64,000 bases of DNA from Xanthomonas sacchari (GTDB taxonomy: Bacteria > Pseudomonadota > Gammaproteobacteria > Xanthomonadales > Xanthomonadaceae), in the NCBI RefSeq assembly GCF_040529065.1, contig NZ_CP132343.1, forward strand, positions 3,286,001-3,350,000. Reading direction: 5' to 3'. Made by a program: the position numbers and the translations under genes. This document shows, piece after piece, positions 1-8,370 of the stretch (the stretch's first letter is position 1; each line of letters begins with the position of its first letter). The notes under the pieces are model-generated. The model was not told the origin of the DNA, did no database searches, and saw only the letters and a list, made by a program, of their open reading frames with translations.

Positions 1-1853
1 CGTTCGCTGATGTCCAGGGCGATGCCCAGGTAACCGGAGAGTTCGCCCTGCCCGGTGCGGATCGCCGTCACCACCAGGCTCACCTGGCGGGTCGTGCCGT
101 CGCGGCGCACATACGTCCACTCGCGGATCTCGGCACCATCGCGCTCGGCCTTTTCCACGAACACACGGAAACCTTGCACCGGATGCCCCAGCTCGGCGGC
201 CAGCATCGCGCCGCGGGCGGCCACCTCCTCGGCCAGGTGGAACGCGCCGGGCGTCAGCGTGCCGACCACCTCCTCGCGGCGGTAACCAAGCAGGCGCTCG
301 GCGCCGGTGTTGAACAGGGTGATGGTGCCGTCGCGGTCGGTGGCGATGATCGACACTTCCGAGGCGGCGCTCAGCACGCCTTCGAGCATCGCGGTGCTGC
401 GGCTCAACTCGGCGGTCCGCGCCGCCACCTGGCTTTCCAGGGTCGCGTTCAAGGCCAGGATCTGCGCCCGCGCGGCCTTTTGCTCGGAGATGTCGCGCAC
501 CGTCTTGGACGCGCCGATCGGCCGGCCTTCGGCGTTGTAGATCGGCGATACGCTGACCAGCACGTCCAGCAGGCGTCCGTCGGCATGCCGGCGCACGGTT
601 TCGAAATACGGCACCTCCTCGCCACGTCCGATCCGCCGCAGCACCGATTCTTCCTCGTGCATCAGGTCCGGCGGCACGATCAGCTCGCCCAGCCGCCGCC
701 CTATCGCCTCGGCCTCGCTGAAGCCGAACAGTTGCTCGGCGGCGCGGTTCCAACTGGTGACCACGCCCTCAAGCGTCTTGCCGATGATGCCGTCGGCGGA
801 GCTCTGCACGACCGCGACCAGGTTCGCCTGGTCGCGGGCGATCTGCCGGCGACGCACGCGATCGCTACACAGCGCGAACGCCAGCGCCGACGCCAGCACG
901 CTCAGCACGGCGCCCAGCGACAGCGCCGTGCGCAGCGACCACGGCGTGTTGGCCGCCAGGAATGCCGGCCCCGCGGTCACGCGCAACTGCCAGCGCCGCC
1001 CCATGACCTCTCGCTGCAACGCCACAACGGGCGCCGGCGCGTCGGTCGGCTGCGCCGCACTGGCATAGAAGGTGCCCGCATCGGCGGCATCGAGGTCGCG
1101 CAATGCCAGCCCCGACCAGTGCGGATCCGGATGCAGAGCCTGCATCACCTGCGACATCAGCAGCGGCGCATAGGTCCAGCCAAGCAGCTCGCGCTGGCGT
1201 TGCGCCGGCGCGGCGGGCGTCGCGCCATCGCGGTACACCGGCAGCAGCATCAGGAACGACTGCGCACGCTGCGCGCCGGCCTGCACCAGGGTGATCGGCG
1301 CGGTCAGCCGCGGCGCACCGCTGTCCGCGGCCGCCTGCGCGGCGGTGCGGCGGGCGGACTCCGAGGCGATGTCCAGGCCGACCGCGGCGGCATTGTCCGC
1401 CAGCGGCTCAATGTATTCGATGACAAAGCGGTCGCCAGCGTGCGGCGCCAGTTGGCGGATGTCGAAGCCCGGCCGTCCTTCCGCGCGCGCAGCGGCGACG
1501 AAGGCGTCCTGCCCGGCCTCGGCGACGCGGCGGATGAAGCCGAAGCCGCGCGCGCCCGGAAACTCCTTGCGCAAGTCGCGACTGCGCGTATAGCGTTGTA
1601 CCTGCGCCTGGCTCAACCCATCGCCGGCGGTCAGCACCACGCCGCGCATCCCGCGCAAGCCGTACTGGTAGCGGTACAGCACTTCCTCGATCTCGTCGAA
1701 GGTGGCGCGCGCATCCGCGGCGAGTCGCACATGCACGTGGCGCGCATTGGCCCGATGCAGTTGCATGGCGACGATCGCCGTCGCCGCCATTCCCAACAAC
1801 AGGACGCTGCCCGCCCAATAGAACGGCCAGCGCGTGATGCGCCGCTTCGCCAT
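1..1853 (-). CDS. CHASE-PAS-PAS membrane sensor (probable hybrid histidine kinase), 3' end outside window
   Basis: Membrane sensor of which 617 residues are visible; the reading frame is open to the window edge, so the C-terminal part is missing. One transmembrane segment lies at about residues 9-30, a periplasmic CHASE-type domain follows (markers YGLRGMRG, EFPGARGFGFIRRV, GLDIASE, LLPVYRDG), then a second membrane segment at about 308-330 and two PAS domains (about 345-465 and 480-605, with SWNRAAEQLFGFSEAEAIGR and LFNTGAERLLGY). The start ATG at 1851-1853 precedes a basic MAKRRITR stretch. It is clearly paralogous to the complete hybrid kinase at 18794-22870, so HisKA, HATPase and receiver domains are expected beyond the edge, but a GGDEF or other output cannot be excluded. 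CHASE domains bind small extracellular ligands; the ligand here is unknown. Confidence 0.85.
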   Translation of the reverse strand, partial: MAKRRITRWPFYWAGSVLLLGMAATAIVAMQLHRANARHVHVRLAADARATFDEIEEVLYRYQYGLRGMRGVVLTAGDGLSQAQVQRYTRSRDLRKEFPGARGFGFIRRVAEAGQDAFVAAARAEGRPGFDIRQLAPHAGDRFVIEYIEPLADNAAAVGLDIASESARRTAAQAAADSGAPRLTAPITLVQAGAQRAQSFLMLLPVYRDGATPAAPAQRQRELLGWTYAPLLMSQVMQALHPDPHWSGLALRDLDAADAGTFYASAAQPTDAPAPVVALQREVMGRRWQLRVTAGPAFLAANTPWSLRTALSLGAVLSVLASALAFALCSDRVRRRQIARDQANLVAVVQSSADGIIGKTLEGVVTSWNRAAEQLFGFSEAEAIGRRLGELIVPPDLMHEEESVLRRIGRGEEVPYFETVRRHADGRLLDVLVSVSPIYNAEGRPIGASKTVRDISEQKAARAQILALNATLESQVAARTAELSRSTAMLEGVLSAASEVSIIATDRDGTITLFNTGAERLLGYRREEVVGTLTPGAFHLAEEVAARGAMLAAELGHPVQGFRVFVEKAERDGAEIREWTYVRRDGTTRQVSLVVTAIRTGQGELSGYLGIALDISE

Positions 1854-2041
1854 GCGTGTCCCCGGTGCGGCATCGGCGGCTGCCCGCGGCAGCGTGACCG
1901 ACGCCCGACGTGCCTTCCGCCCGGCATGTCGCGGAAGCTGCAGTCGTTGCTGGCGTGATCGGCGTGGGCCGGGCGAACTTGACCGTCAGCAGGCGCGAAT
2001 GCCGGCCGAAATGCGAGAAACCAAGGGCTTTTCGCGCATGC

Positions 2042-2057
2042 TGTGGTGAACATCACA
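2042..2057. promoter_or_regulatory. Possible CRP/Clp-type binding site in the 1854-2163 gap
   Basis: TGTGG-TGAACA-TCACA matches the CRP/Clp consensus TGTGA-N6-TCACA at nine of ten arm positions and lies inside a wider inverted repeat (CTGTGGTGAACATCACAG). It sits about 190 bp upstream of the CHASE sensor start and is the only marked structure in the 310-bp gap 1854-2163. In Xanthomonas the CRP homologue Clp is c-di-GMP responsive. Assignment to Clp is inference from the motif alone. Confidence 0.4.
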
Positions 2058-2163
2058 GGCCACATCGCGCGCTTGCGGGGCGTGGCGCGACGCCAGCAGC
2101 TCGCCGGGCAGCGCTGTCTGTCGACGCCGCAGGGCGAGGCAGAGACGGCGCGCGCCTGCAGAT

Positions 2164-2436
2164 TCAGTCGTGCCCAACCTCCGCATGCAGCGTCTGTGCC
2201 GCCGCCCGACCGGCAGCGGTCAGCACCGCCAGCTCGCGCTCGCCCGCCCGCTCCACCCGCACCCAACCCGGTCCCGCCTGCCCGGCCAGTTCGGCATCGC
2301 CGAGCCAGGCCAGGGTGCGCAACAGCACGCTCATGCGCACGTCCAGGCGCTTGCACACGCGCGCCAGTGCCATGCCCTCCGGCGCCTCGGCCAGCAGGTG
2401 CAGCAGGCGCGCGGTCAGCAGTGGATCAGCGGACAA
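2164..2436 (-). CDS. Small winged-helix-like protein coupled to the YdeP-like oxidoreductase
   Basis: A 90-residue cytoplasmic protein starting at TTG (2434-2436), chosen because a GGAG Shine-Dalgarno lies about 7 nt upstream and the start sits just inside the end of the oxidoreductase gene (stop 2426-2428), which suggests translational coupling. The sequence reads like a compact winged helix: LTARLLHLLAEAPEGMALAR, then KRLDVRMSVLLRTLAWLGD as a putative helix-turn-helix, a wing with GWVRVER, and a final helix LTAAGRAAAQTLH. It is the last gene of the MFS-fdhD-oxidoreductase operon. It could be a transcription factor or a small accessory protein for the molybdoenzyme. No named family is recognised with certainty. 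Confidence 0.65.
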   Translation of the reverse strand: MSADPLLTARLLHLLAEAPEGMALARVCKRLDVRMSVLLRTLAWLGDAELAGQAGPGWVRVERAGERELAVLTAAGRAAAQTLHAEVGHD

Positions 2437-4774
2437 GCGCGACTCCGATGTCGCGCGGGGCCGCTGCGGCGGCGTCGGCCAGATGCGCAGTGACCACCAC
2501 CGGAATCGACTTGGAGGTCGGCGTGCGCGCCTCGTCGGCGAAGCTGGACAGGGGCACCAGCGCATTGGTTTCGGGGTAATACGCCGCCAGGCAGCCGCGC
2601 GGGATGTTGTACTCGACCAGCATGAAGCGCTTGGCCTGGCGCGGCACGCCGTCCTCGCACAGGCTGTGCAGGTCCACCCAGTCGCCGGCGCGCATGCCCA
2701 GGTCGGCGATGTCGGCGGCGTTGATGAACAGCACCCGGCGCTCGCCGAACACGCCGCGGTAGCGGTCGTCCAGGCCGTAGATCGTGGTGTTGTACTGATC
2801 GTGCGAGCGCGTGGTGGCCAGGGTGAACACCAGTTGCCCGGGATGCTGACGGCGCGCGCGGTGGATCGGGTTATCGGTGGGCACCGCATGTACCTTGAAC
2901 ACCGCGCGGCCTTCGGGCGTGTCCCACACGCGATCGCGCGCGCCGTTGGACAGGCGGAAGCCGCCCGGCACCCGCACCCGCGCATTGAAGTCGGCGAAGT
3001 CGTCGAACATCTGTCCGATCAGGTCGCGGATGCGATCGTAGTCGGCCACCAGCCAGCGCCAGCGCACCGCACTGCGCGCGCCGAGCGTGGCCTCGGCCAG
3101 GCCCGCCACGATCGCCGGCTCGGACAGCAGGTGCGGCGAGGCCGGCGGATTGATGCCGCCGGACAGGTGCACCATGCTCATCGAATCCTCGACGCTGACG
3201 TGCTGCGGCCCGCCCTCCTGGATGTCGATCTCGGTACGGCCCAGACACGGCAGGATCAGCGCGTCGCGGCCGTGCACCAGATGGCTGCGGTTGAGCTTGG
3301 TGGTGACGTGCACGGTGAGTTCGCAGCGGCGCAGCGCGCGGTGGGTGGCGTCGGTATCGGGCGTGGCGGTGGCGAAGTTGCCGCCCATGGCGAAGAACAC
3401 CTTGGCGCGACCGTCGGCCATCGCCTCGATCGCGCCCACGGTGTCGTAGCCGGGCGCGCGCGGCGGGGCGAAGCCGAACACCGCCTGCAGCCGGTCCAGG
3501 AACGCCTCCGGCGGCTTCTCGTAGATCATCATGGTACGGTCGCCCTGCACGTTGCTGTGGCCGCGCACCGGGCAGGCGCCGGCGCCGGGACGGCCCAGAT
3601 GGCCGCGCAGCAGGAGCAGGTTGGCGATCATCTGGATGGTCGCCACCGAATGCTTGTGCTGGGTGATGCCCATGCCCCAGCAGGCGATCAGCCGCTCGGC
3701 CTTGAGGTAGATCTCGCCGGCCTTGCGCAGCGCGGCCTCGCTCAGCCCGGACTCCTCGACGATGGTGTCCCACGGCTCGGCCGCGACCTCGGCGGCGAAG
3801 TCCTCGAAGCCGACGGTGTGGCGCGCGATGAACTCCAGGTCCAGCAGCCGCGGCTGGCCGCCGCGGGCCGCCTCGGCGTCGCGCTCCAGCACGTGCTTGA
3901 TGATGCCCTTTACCGCCGCCAGGTCGCCGCCGATCTTGAGCTGGAAGTAGTCCGAGGAGATGCGCGTGGAGCCGTTGTGCAGCATCTGCAGCTTGTCCTG
4001 CGGATCGGCGAACTTCTCCAGGCCGCGTTCGCGCAGCGGATTGAACGAGACGATCGCCGCGCCGCGCTTGGCCGCCTGGCGCAGTTCGCCGAGCATGCGC
4101 GGATGGTTGGTGCCGGGGTTCTGGCCGAAGATGAAGATCGCATCGGCCAGCTCGAAATCCTGCAGCGACACGGTGCCCTTGCCGACCCCGATCTGCGCCT
4201 TGAGCGCGGTGCCGGACGGCTCGTGGCACATGTTGGAGCAGTCCGGGAAGTTGTTGGTGCCGAACTCGCGCACGAACAGCTGGTACAGAAAGGCGGCCTC
4301 GTTGCTGGTGCGGCCGGAGGTGTAGAAGATCGCCTCGTCCGGCGAGGCCAGGCCATTGAGATGCCGGGCGATCAGCGCGAACGCCGCGTCCCAGTCGATC
4401 GGCACGTAGTGATCGGTTTCGACGTCGTAGCGCAGCGGCTGGGTCAGCCGGCCCTGCCCTTCCAGCCAGTAGTCGCTGTAGCGGGCCAGTTGCGCCACGC
4501 TGTGCTGGGCGAACAGCTCGGGCGTGGCGCGGCGTGCGGTGGATTCGGCCGCCACCGCCTTGGCGCCGTTCTCGCAGAACTCGAAGGTCGAGGTGTGGTC
4601 GCGGTCGGGCCAGGCGCAGCCGGGGCAGTCGAAGCCGTCGGGCTGGTTGGCGTGCAGCAGGGTCTTGGCGCCCTGCACCGCCACGTCCTGCTCCATCAGG
4701 TGTTTGGCCACGGCGCGCAACGCGCCCCAACCGCCAGCCGGTTGCGTGTAGGGCTGGATGGTCTTCTTGCTCAT
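2426..4774 (-). CDS. FdhF/YdeP-family molybdopterin oxidoreductase
   Basis: A 782-residue molybdopterin-dependent oxidoreductase. The N-terminus (QPAGGWGALRAVAKHLMEQ, then GFDCPGCAWPD) and the block YTSGRTSNEAAFLYQLF / NNFPDCSNMCHEPSG / GQNPGTNHPRML closely resemble E. coli YdeP. Later markers include CWGMGITQHKHSV, LLLRGHLGRPGAGACPVRGHSNVQGDRT and the C-terminal molydopterin-binding domain with QYNTTIYGLDDRYRG. The family resembles formate dehydrogenase H, but the substrate is not established; YdeP is linked to acid resistance. ATG at 4772-4774 overlaps the FdhD stop (ATGA). Adjacent FdhD supplies sulfur to formate-dehydrogenase-type cofactors and the MFS carrier may move a small carboxylate, so a formate-related role is plausible but not shown. 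Confidence 0.9.
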   Translation of the reverse strand: MSKKTIQPYTQPAGGWGALRAVAKHLMEQDVAVQGAKTLLHANQPDGFDCPGCAWPDRDHTSTFEFCENGAKAVAAESTARRATPELFAQHSVAQLARYSDYWLEGQGRLTQPLRYDVETDHYVPIDWDAAFALIARHLNGLASPDEAIFYTSGRTSNEAAFLYQLFVREFGTNNFPDCSNMCHEPSGTALKAQIGVGKGTVSLQDFELADAIFIFGQNPGTNHPRMLGELRQAAKRGAAIVSFNPLRERGLEKFADPQDKLQMLHNGSTRISSDYFQLKIGGDLAAVKGIIKHVLERDAEAARGGQPRLLDLEFIARHTVGFEDFAAEVAAEPWDTIVEESGLSEAALRKAGEIYLKAERLIACWGMGITQHKHSVATIQMIANLLLLRGHLGRPGAGACPVRGHSNVQGDRTMMIYEKPPEAFLDRLQAVFGFAPPRAPGYDTVGAIEAMADGRAKVFFAMGGNFATATPDTDATHRALRRCELTVHVTTKLNRSHLVHGRDALILPCLGRTEIDIQEGGPQHVSVEDSMSMVHLSGGINPPASPHLLSEPAIVAGLAEATLGARSAVRWRWLVADYDRIRDLIGQMFDDFADFNARVRVPGGFRLSNGARDRVWDTPEGRAVFKVHAVPTDNPIHRARRQHPGQLVFTLATTRSHDQYNTTIYGLDDRYRGVFGERRVLFINAADIADLGMRAGDWVDLHSLCEDGVPRQAKRFMLVEYNIPRGCLAAYYPETNALVPLSSFADEARTPTSKSIPVVVTAHLADAAAAAPRDIGVALVR

Positions 4775-5610
4775 GCGGGCTCTCCGGCGGGTTCGGTCTG
4801 CGCTAGGCGCTGCGGATGGCTGTAGACGACGTAATCGTGATCGCGGGCGAAGCCGATCAGGGTCAGGCCGGCGTTGTCGGCGAGCGCGATGGCCAGCGCG
4901 GTGGGTGCGGAAATGGCGGCCAGCAGCGGGATGCCGGCCTGGGTGGCCTTCATCGCCATTTCGTAGCTGGCACGGCTGGTGACCACCGCGAAGCCGGCGC
5001 CCGGGTCGAGGCCGGCGCCGGCCAGCGCGCCGATCAGCTTGTCCAGCGCGTTGTGGCGGCCGACGTCCTCGCGGATCAACTGCAGCTCGCCCTGCGCATC
5101 GGCCCAGGCCGCGGCATGGGTCGCGCCGGTGAGCGCGTTGAGCGTCTGCCGCGCGCGCAGGTCGCGCAGCGCCCGGGCCAGCGCCTCGGCCGCGATCGGC
5201 ACGCCGGCCGGCACCGCACGCGGCGTGCGCAGCACCGCCTCCAGCGACTCGCTGCCGCACACCCCGCAGCCGCTGCGCCCCTCCAGGTTGCGGCGCCGCG
5301 CCTGCAGCGCGGCGGCCTGGGCCGGCGGGATCCGCAGGCGCAGCGACACGCCTTCCAGATACGTCTCCACCGCCTCGATGCGCAACTGCGCCGGCGTCGC
5401 GACGATGCCCTCGCTGAGCGAGAAGCCCAGCGCGAAATCCTCCAGGTCTTCCGGCGTGGCCATCATCACCACGAACGGCGTGTCGTTGTAGGCGAACGCC
5501 ACCGGCACCTCGGCCGCGACCAGGTCCTGGGCGACGGCCGTGCGCCCGTCGCGGTGGCGACGCACGCCGCGCGCGACCGCACCTGGCCTGGATGACGCAC
5601 CCGAATACAT
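4771..5610 (-). CDS. fdhD: Formate dehydrogenase accessory sulfurtransferase FdhD
   Basis: A 279-residue cytoplasmic protein. FdhD receives sulfur from the cysteine desulfurase IscS and passes it to the molybdenum cofactor of formate-dehydrogenase-type enzymes. Visible hallmarks are VAFAYNDTPFVVMMATPEDLEDFALGFSLSEGI near residues 38-70, the conserved cysteine motif GCGVCGSESLEAVL, the IREDVGRHNALDKLIG block and the C-terminal SRASYEMAMKA segment. The ATG at 5608-5610 has a GGAGG about 6 nt upstream. The stop overlaps the oxidoreductase start by 4 nt and the MFS gene ends 15 bp before this start, so the three are probably one transcript. Confidence 0.93.
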   Translation of the reverse strand: MYSGASSRPGAVARGVRRHRDGRTAVAQDLVAAEVPVAFAYNDTPFVVMMATPEDLEDFALGFSLSEGIVATPAQLRIEAVETYLEGVSLRLRIPPAQAAALQARRRNLEGRSGCGVCGSESLEAVLRTPRAVPAGVPIAAEALARALRDLRARQTLNALTGATHAAAWADAQGELQLIREDVGRHNALDKLIGALAGAGLDPGAGFAVVTSRASYEMAMKATQAGIPLLAAISAPTALAIALADNAGLTLIGFARDHDYVVYSHPQRLAQTEPAGEPA

Positions 5611-5625
5611 CGCGACCCTCCGGAC

Positions 5626-7308
5626 TCAGTGGAACAGCACGAACGCCTTCTGCAGGGTGACCCAGATGCCCCACAGCATTGGCACCCCGACCGCCAGCCA
5701 GGCCAGCACCAGCCACAACGGGTTGCCGCCGCGGCCGACCTGCGCCAGCTGCGCCGCGTCCGGCGCCGTCTGGCCGCTGCCGCCGACCCGCTCGTGCGCC
5801 AGCCGCTTCTCCGCCGCCAGTTCCTCCGGCGTCATGAAGTGCCTGGCCGCGACCGGCCGTACCAGCAGGTTGCAGATCAGGCCCAGCACCAGCATCCCGG
5901 CAAGGATGTACATGGTGGTGTTGTACACCTGTGACGGCGGCACGCCCATGCCCAACTGGTACTCGCGCATGTAACCCACCACCACCGGGCCGAGGATGCC
6001 GGCGGTGGCCCAGGCGGTCAGCAGGCGGCCATGGATGGCGCCGACCATCTGCGTGCCGAACAGGTCGGCCAGGTAGGCCGGAATGGTGGCGAAGCCGCCG
6101 CCGTACATCGACACGATCACGCAGAAGATGCCGACGAACAACGCACTGCCGCCGACCTTGCCGGCCCACGGCGCGGCCGCGTACAGGGCGATGCCGAGCA
6201 CGAAGAACACCGTGTAGGTGTGCTTGCGGCCGAGCTTGTCGGACATGCTGGCCCAGAAGAAGCGCCCGCCGATGTTGAACAGGCTCAGCAGGCCGGTGAA
6301 CCCGGCGGCGATGGCGGCGATGGCCGCCAACTGCGTGGTGTCGAGGCTGGCGAAACCGGCATCGACGCCGATCAGGCGGCCGCCGAACACTTCCTGCAGC
6401 ATCGGCGAGGCCATGCCGATCACGCCGATGCCGGCCGACACGTTCAGGCACAGCACGCCCCACAGCAGCCAGAACTGCGGAATGCCCCAGACCTTGCGCA
6501 CGTGCACGTGGTGGGCGGTGATCATGGCATTGGCGCTGGCAGTCGGTGCGGTCCAGCCGGCCGGGGTCCAGCCGCTCGGCGGCACCCGGTAGCCGAACGC
6601 GCCGGCCATCATGAACACGAAGTACAGCCCGGCCATGACCAGAAAGGTTTCCTTCACGCCCACCGAGTCGGGGCCGGCGAAATGCCGCATCAACGCGTCG
6701 GCCAGCGGGCTGCCGATCATCGCGCCGCCGCCGAAGCCCATGATCGCCATGCCGGTGGCCATGCCGCGGCGGTCCGGGAACCATTTGATCAGCGTGGACA
6801 CCGGCGAGATATAGCCCAGCCCCAGGCCGATGCCGCCGATCACGCCCGAACCCAGCCACAGCAGCCAGATCTGATGCAGGTGGATGCCCAGCGCCGAGAT
6901 CACCAGGCCGCCGCACCAGCACAGCGCCGCGACCACGCCGGCCTTGCGCGGGCCGGCGCGTTCCAGCCAGCCGCCCCACAGCGCCGCCGAGCAGCCCAGC
7001 AACACGAAGAACAGCGTGTACATCCACTGCAGCTCGCTGATCTTCCAGTCGCAACTGGCCGAGACGATGCGCGCCAGGAAGCCCATGTCGGGCGGACAGG
7101 CCACCGCCGCGGTGACGCCCAGCGCCTTGGACAGCGGCAACCAGAACACACTGAAGCCGTAGGCCATGCCGATGCACAGATGGATGGCCAGCGCCGCCGG
7201 CGGCACCAGCCAGCGGTTGAATCCGGGCTGGGCGACGATGCGTTCCTTCGAGAGCAGGCCGGCGTGATCGGCCGGCACGGAGCCAACGATGCGGTGCGGT
7301 TCATTCAT
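5626..7308 (-). CDS. OFA-family MFS transporter (oxalate/formate antiporter type)
   Basis: A 560-residue inner-membrane carrier with about 12 hydrophobic segments. MFS markers are the early GFSVFWLPLSKALG stretch, GGWLERAGPRKAG as the loop 2-3 motif, and GRFFWASMSDKLGRKHTY as the second-half equivalent. The glycine-rich GLGLGYISPVSTLIKWFPDRRGMATGM region is typical of the OFA (oxalate:formate antiporter) family. ATG at 7306-7308 is preceded by GGAGG at about 10 nt. The protein is longer than the common OFA size of about 400-450 residues, with extra loop sequence after segment 1 and before the last segment. It is the first gene of the operon with fdhD and the molybdoenzyme, so transport of formate or a related carboxylate is the simplest guess. 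Confidence 0.85.
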   Translation of the reverse strand: MNEPHRIVGSVPADHAGLLSKERIVAQPGFNRWLVPPAALAIHLCIGMAYGFSVFWLPLSKALGVTAAVACPPDMGFLARIVSASCDWKISELQWMYTLFFVLLGCSAALWGGWLERAGPRKAGVVAALCWCGGLVISALGIHLHQIWLLWLGSGVIGGIGLGLGYISPVSTLIKWFPDRRGMATGMAIMGFGGGAMIGSPLADALMRHFAGPDSVGVKETFLVMAGLYFVFMMAGAFGYRVPPSGWTPAGWTAPTASANAMITAHHVHVRKVWGIPQFWLLWGVLCLNVSAGIGVIGMASPMLQEVFGGRLIGVDAGFASLDTTQLAAIAAIAAGFTGLLSLFNIGGRFFWASMSDKLGRKHTYTVFFVLGIALYAAAPWAGKVGGSALFVGIFCVIVSMYGGGFATIPAYLADLFGTQMVGAIHGRLLTAWATAGILGPVVVGYMREYQLGMGVPPSQVYNTTMYILAGMLVLGLICNLLVRPVAARHFMTPEELAAEKRLAHERVGGSGQTAPDAAQLAQVGRGGNPLWLVLAWLAVGVPMLWGIWVTLQKAFVLFH

Positions 7309-7594
7309 GCAGTTGTTTCCTCCGAGACGTGGCCCCTGGTTGCGGTGGAGCGCCTGCGGCATCTCCACCCTACCGCTTGCTGAACGGCGCCAGAACGGGC
7401 GACCGGACGGACCGAGGGTATTACAAAACGCGCAGCGCCGCCGCGCCCGCCAGCACACGCCCGCCGTGCGCTGGCGCACGAGGGTTGACGCGTGCCCCAC
7501 GATCCACCAGCGCACAGGACGCCGGCCGATGCGTGATTCCGCTCCTGCAAGCCGGTCGGTTAGGCTTGCGCCCCCTTTCGCCTGCGAAATATCC

Positions 7595-8185
7595 ATGCCC
7601 GTCCTGTCCCGCCTCGGCGTCGCCGCCACCCTGCTGCTCGGCAGCCATCTCGCCCATGCCGCCGACCTCCCCGCCGACGTGCTGCGCCAGGTGCCGGCCG
7701 GCTACCAGCCATTGGCGCAGTTGCAGGCCGATCTCGATGGCGACGGCCGCGCCGACTACCTGCTCGCGCTGCAGCAGCGCGGCGAGGCGCAACGCGATCC
7801 GGCGCCGGCCCGACCGTTGCTGATCTTCGTGCAGCAGGGCGATGGCCACTACCGGCTGGCGGCGCGCAACGACCGGGTGATCCTCAAGCGCGACGAGGGT
7901 GGCCAGTGCGACCCGTTCACCGATGGCGAGGACCCGTTCGCCGCCAAGGGCCGCTATTTCACCGTGCAGAACGGGGTCTCCTGCGGCCAGCACTGGACCG
8001 ACTTCATCACCTTTCGCTACGACGCGCAGCGCAAGCAGTGGCTGTTCCACAAGCGCATCCAGCAGCGCTGGGAGATGAACCCGAATCCTGCGCCCGACGC
8101 CGAGGCACTGGTCAAGGACGGCGACCAGGTGCAGTCGGCCGATCCGCGGCATCCGGTCGATTTCGCCGCTTACGTTCCGCGCTGA
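7595..8185 (+). CDS. Secreted hypothetical protein
   Basis: A 196-residue protein with a Sec signal peptide (MPVLSRLGVAATLLLGSHLAHA, cleavage expected before ADLPAD), so periplasmic or exported. The mature part contains QADLDGDGRADYLLAL, a short FG-GAP/calcium-loop-like DxDGDGxxD motif, followed by LLIFVQQGDGHYRLAARND and a C-terminal region with two cysteines (GGQCDPF and GVSCGQHW) that could form a disulfide. It is monocistronic, divergent from the MFS operon across a 286-bp gap. A TTAGGCT element about 35 bp upstream may be its -10. No function can be given. Confidence 0.75.
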   Translation: MPVLSRLGVAATLLLGSHLAHAADLPADVLRQVPAGYQPLAQLQADLDGDGRADYLLALQQRGEAQRDPAPARPLLIFVQQGDGHYRLAARNDRVILKRDEGGQCDPFTDGEDPFAAKGRYFTVQNGVSCGQHWTDFITFRYDAQRKQWLFHKRIQQRWEMNPNPAPDAEALVKDGDQVQSADPRHPVDFAAYVPR

Positions 8186-8206
8186 AGCCGCAAGGCGCGC
8201 CGTCCC

Positions 8207-8234
8207 GTCGGCGCGTCGGCGCGTCGGCGCGTCC
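8207..8234. repeat. Short tandem repeat (GCGCGTCG, about 3.5 copies)
   Basis: Three and a half copies of an 8-bp unit just after the secreted protein gene. It is GC-rich, has no obvious hairpin with a T-tract, and is probably a slippage microsatellite. Confidence 0.7.
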
Positions 8235-8370
8235 GCGACAGCGTGGCGTGTCGCCGACCCTGGCGACGACGCACCGCACACCGCACATGGCCAATGCCGC
8301 GTCCGAATGCGGCCGGCACGCGGTCACCGCGAACGGCACGCTGCGCGCTCCATCCGTTTCCGGAGCCGCC

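Noticed and set aside
174-1958. Long plus-strand reading frame (594 codons) opposite the CHASE sensor
   Set aside because: His/Arg/Gln-rich antisense translation without any domain; the minus-strand frame encodes clear CHASE and PAS domains. High GC makes such antisense frames long.
1910-4825. 971-codon plus-strand frame opposite the molybdoenzyme
   Set aside because: Low-complexity His/Gly/Arg composition typical of antisense frames; the minus strand has full YdeP family motifs.
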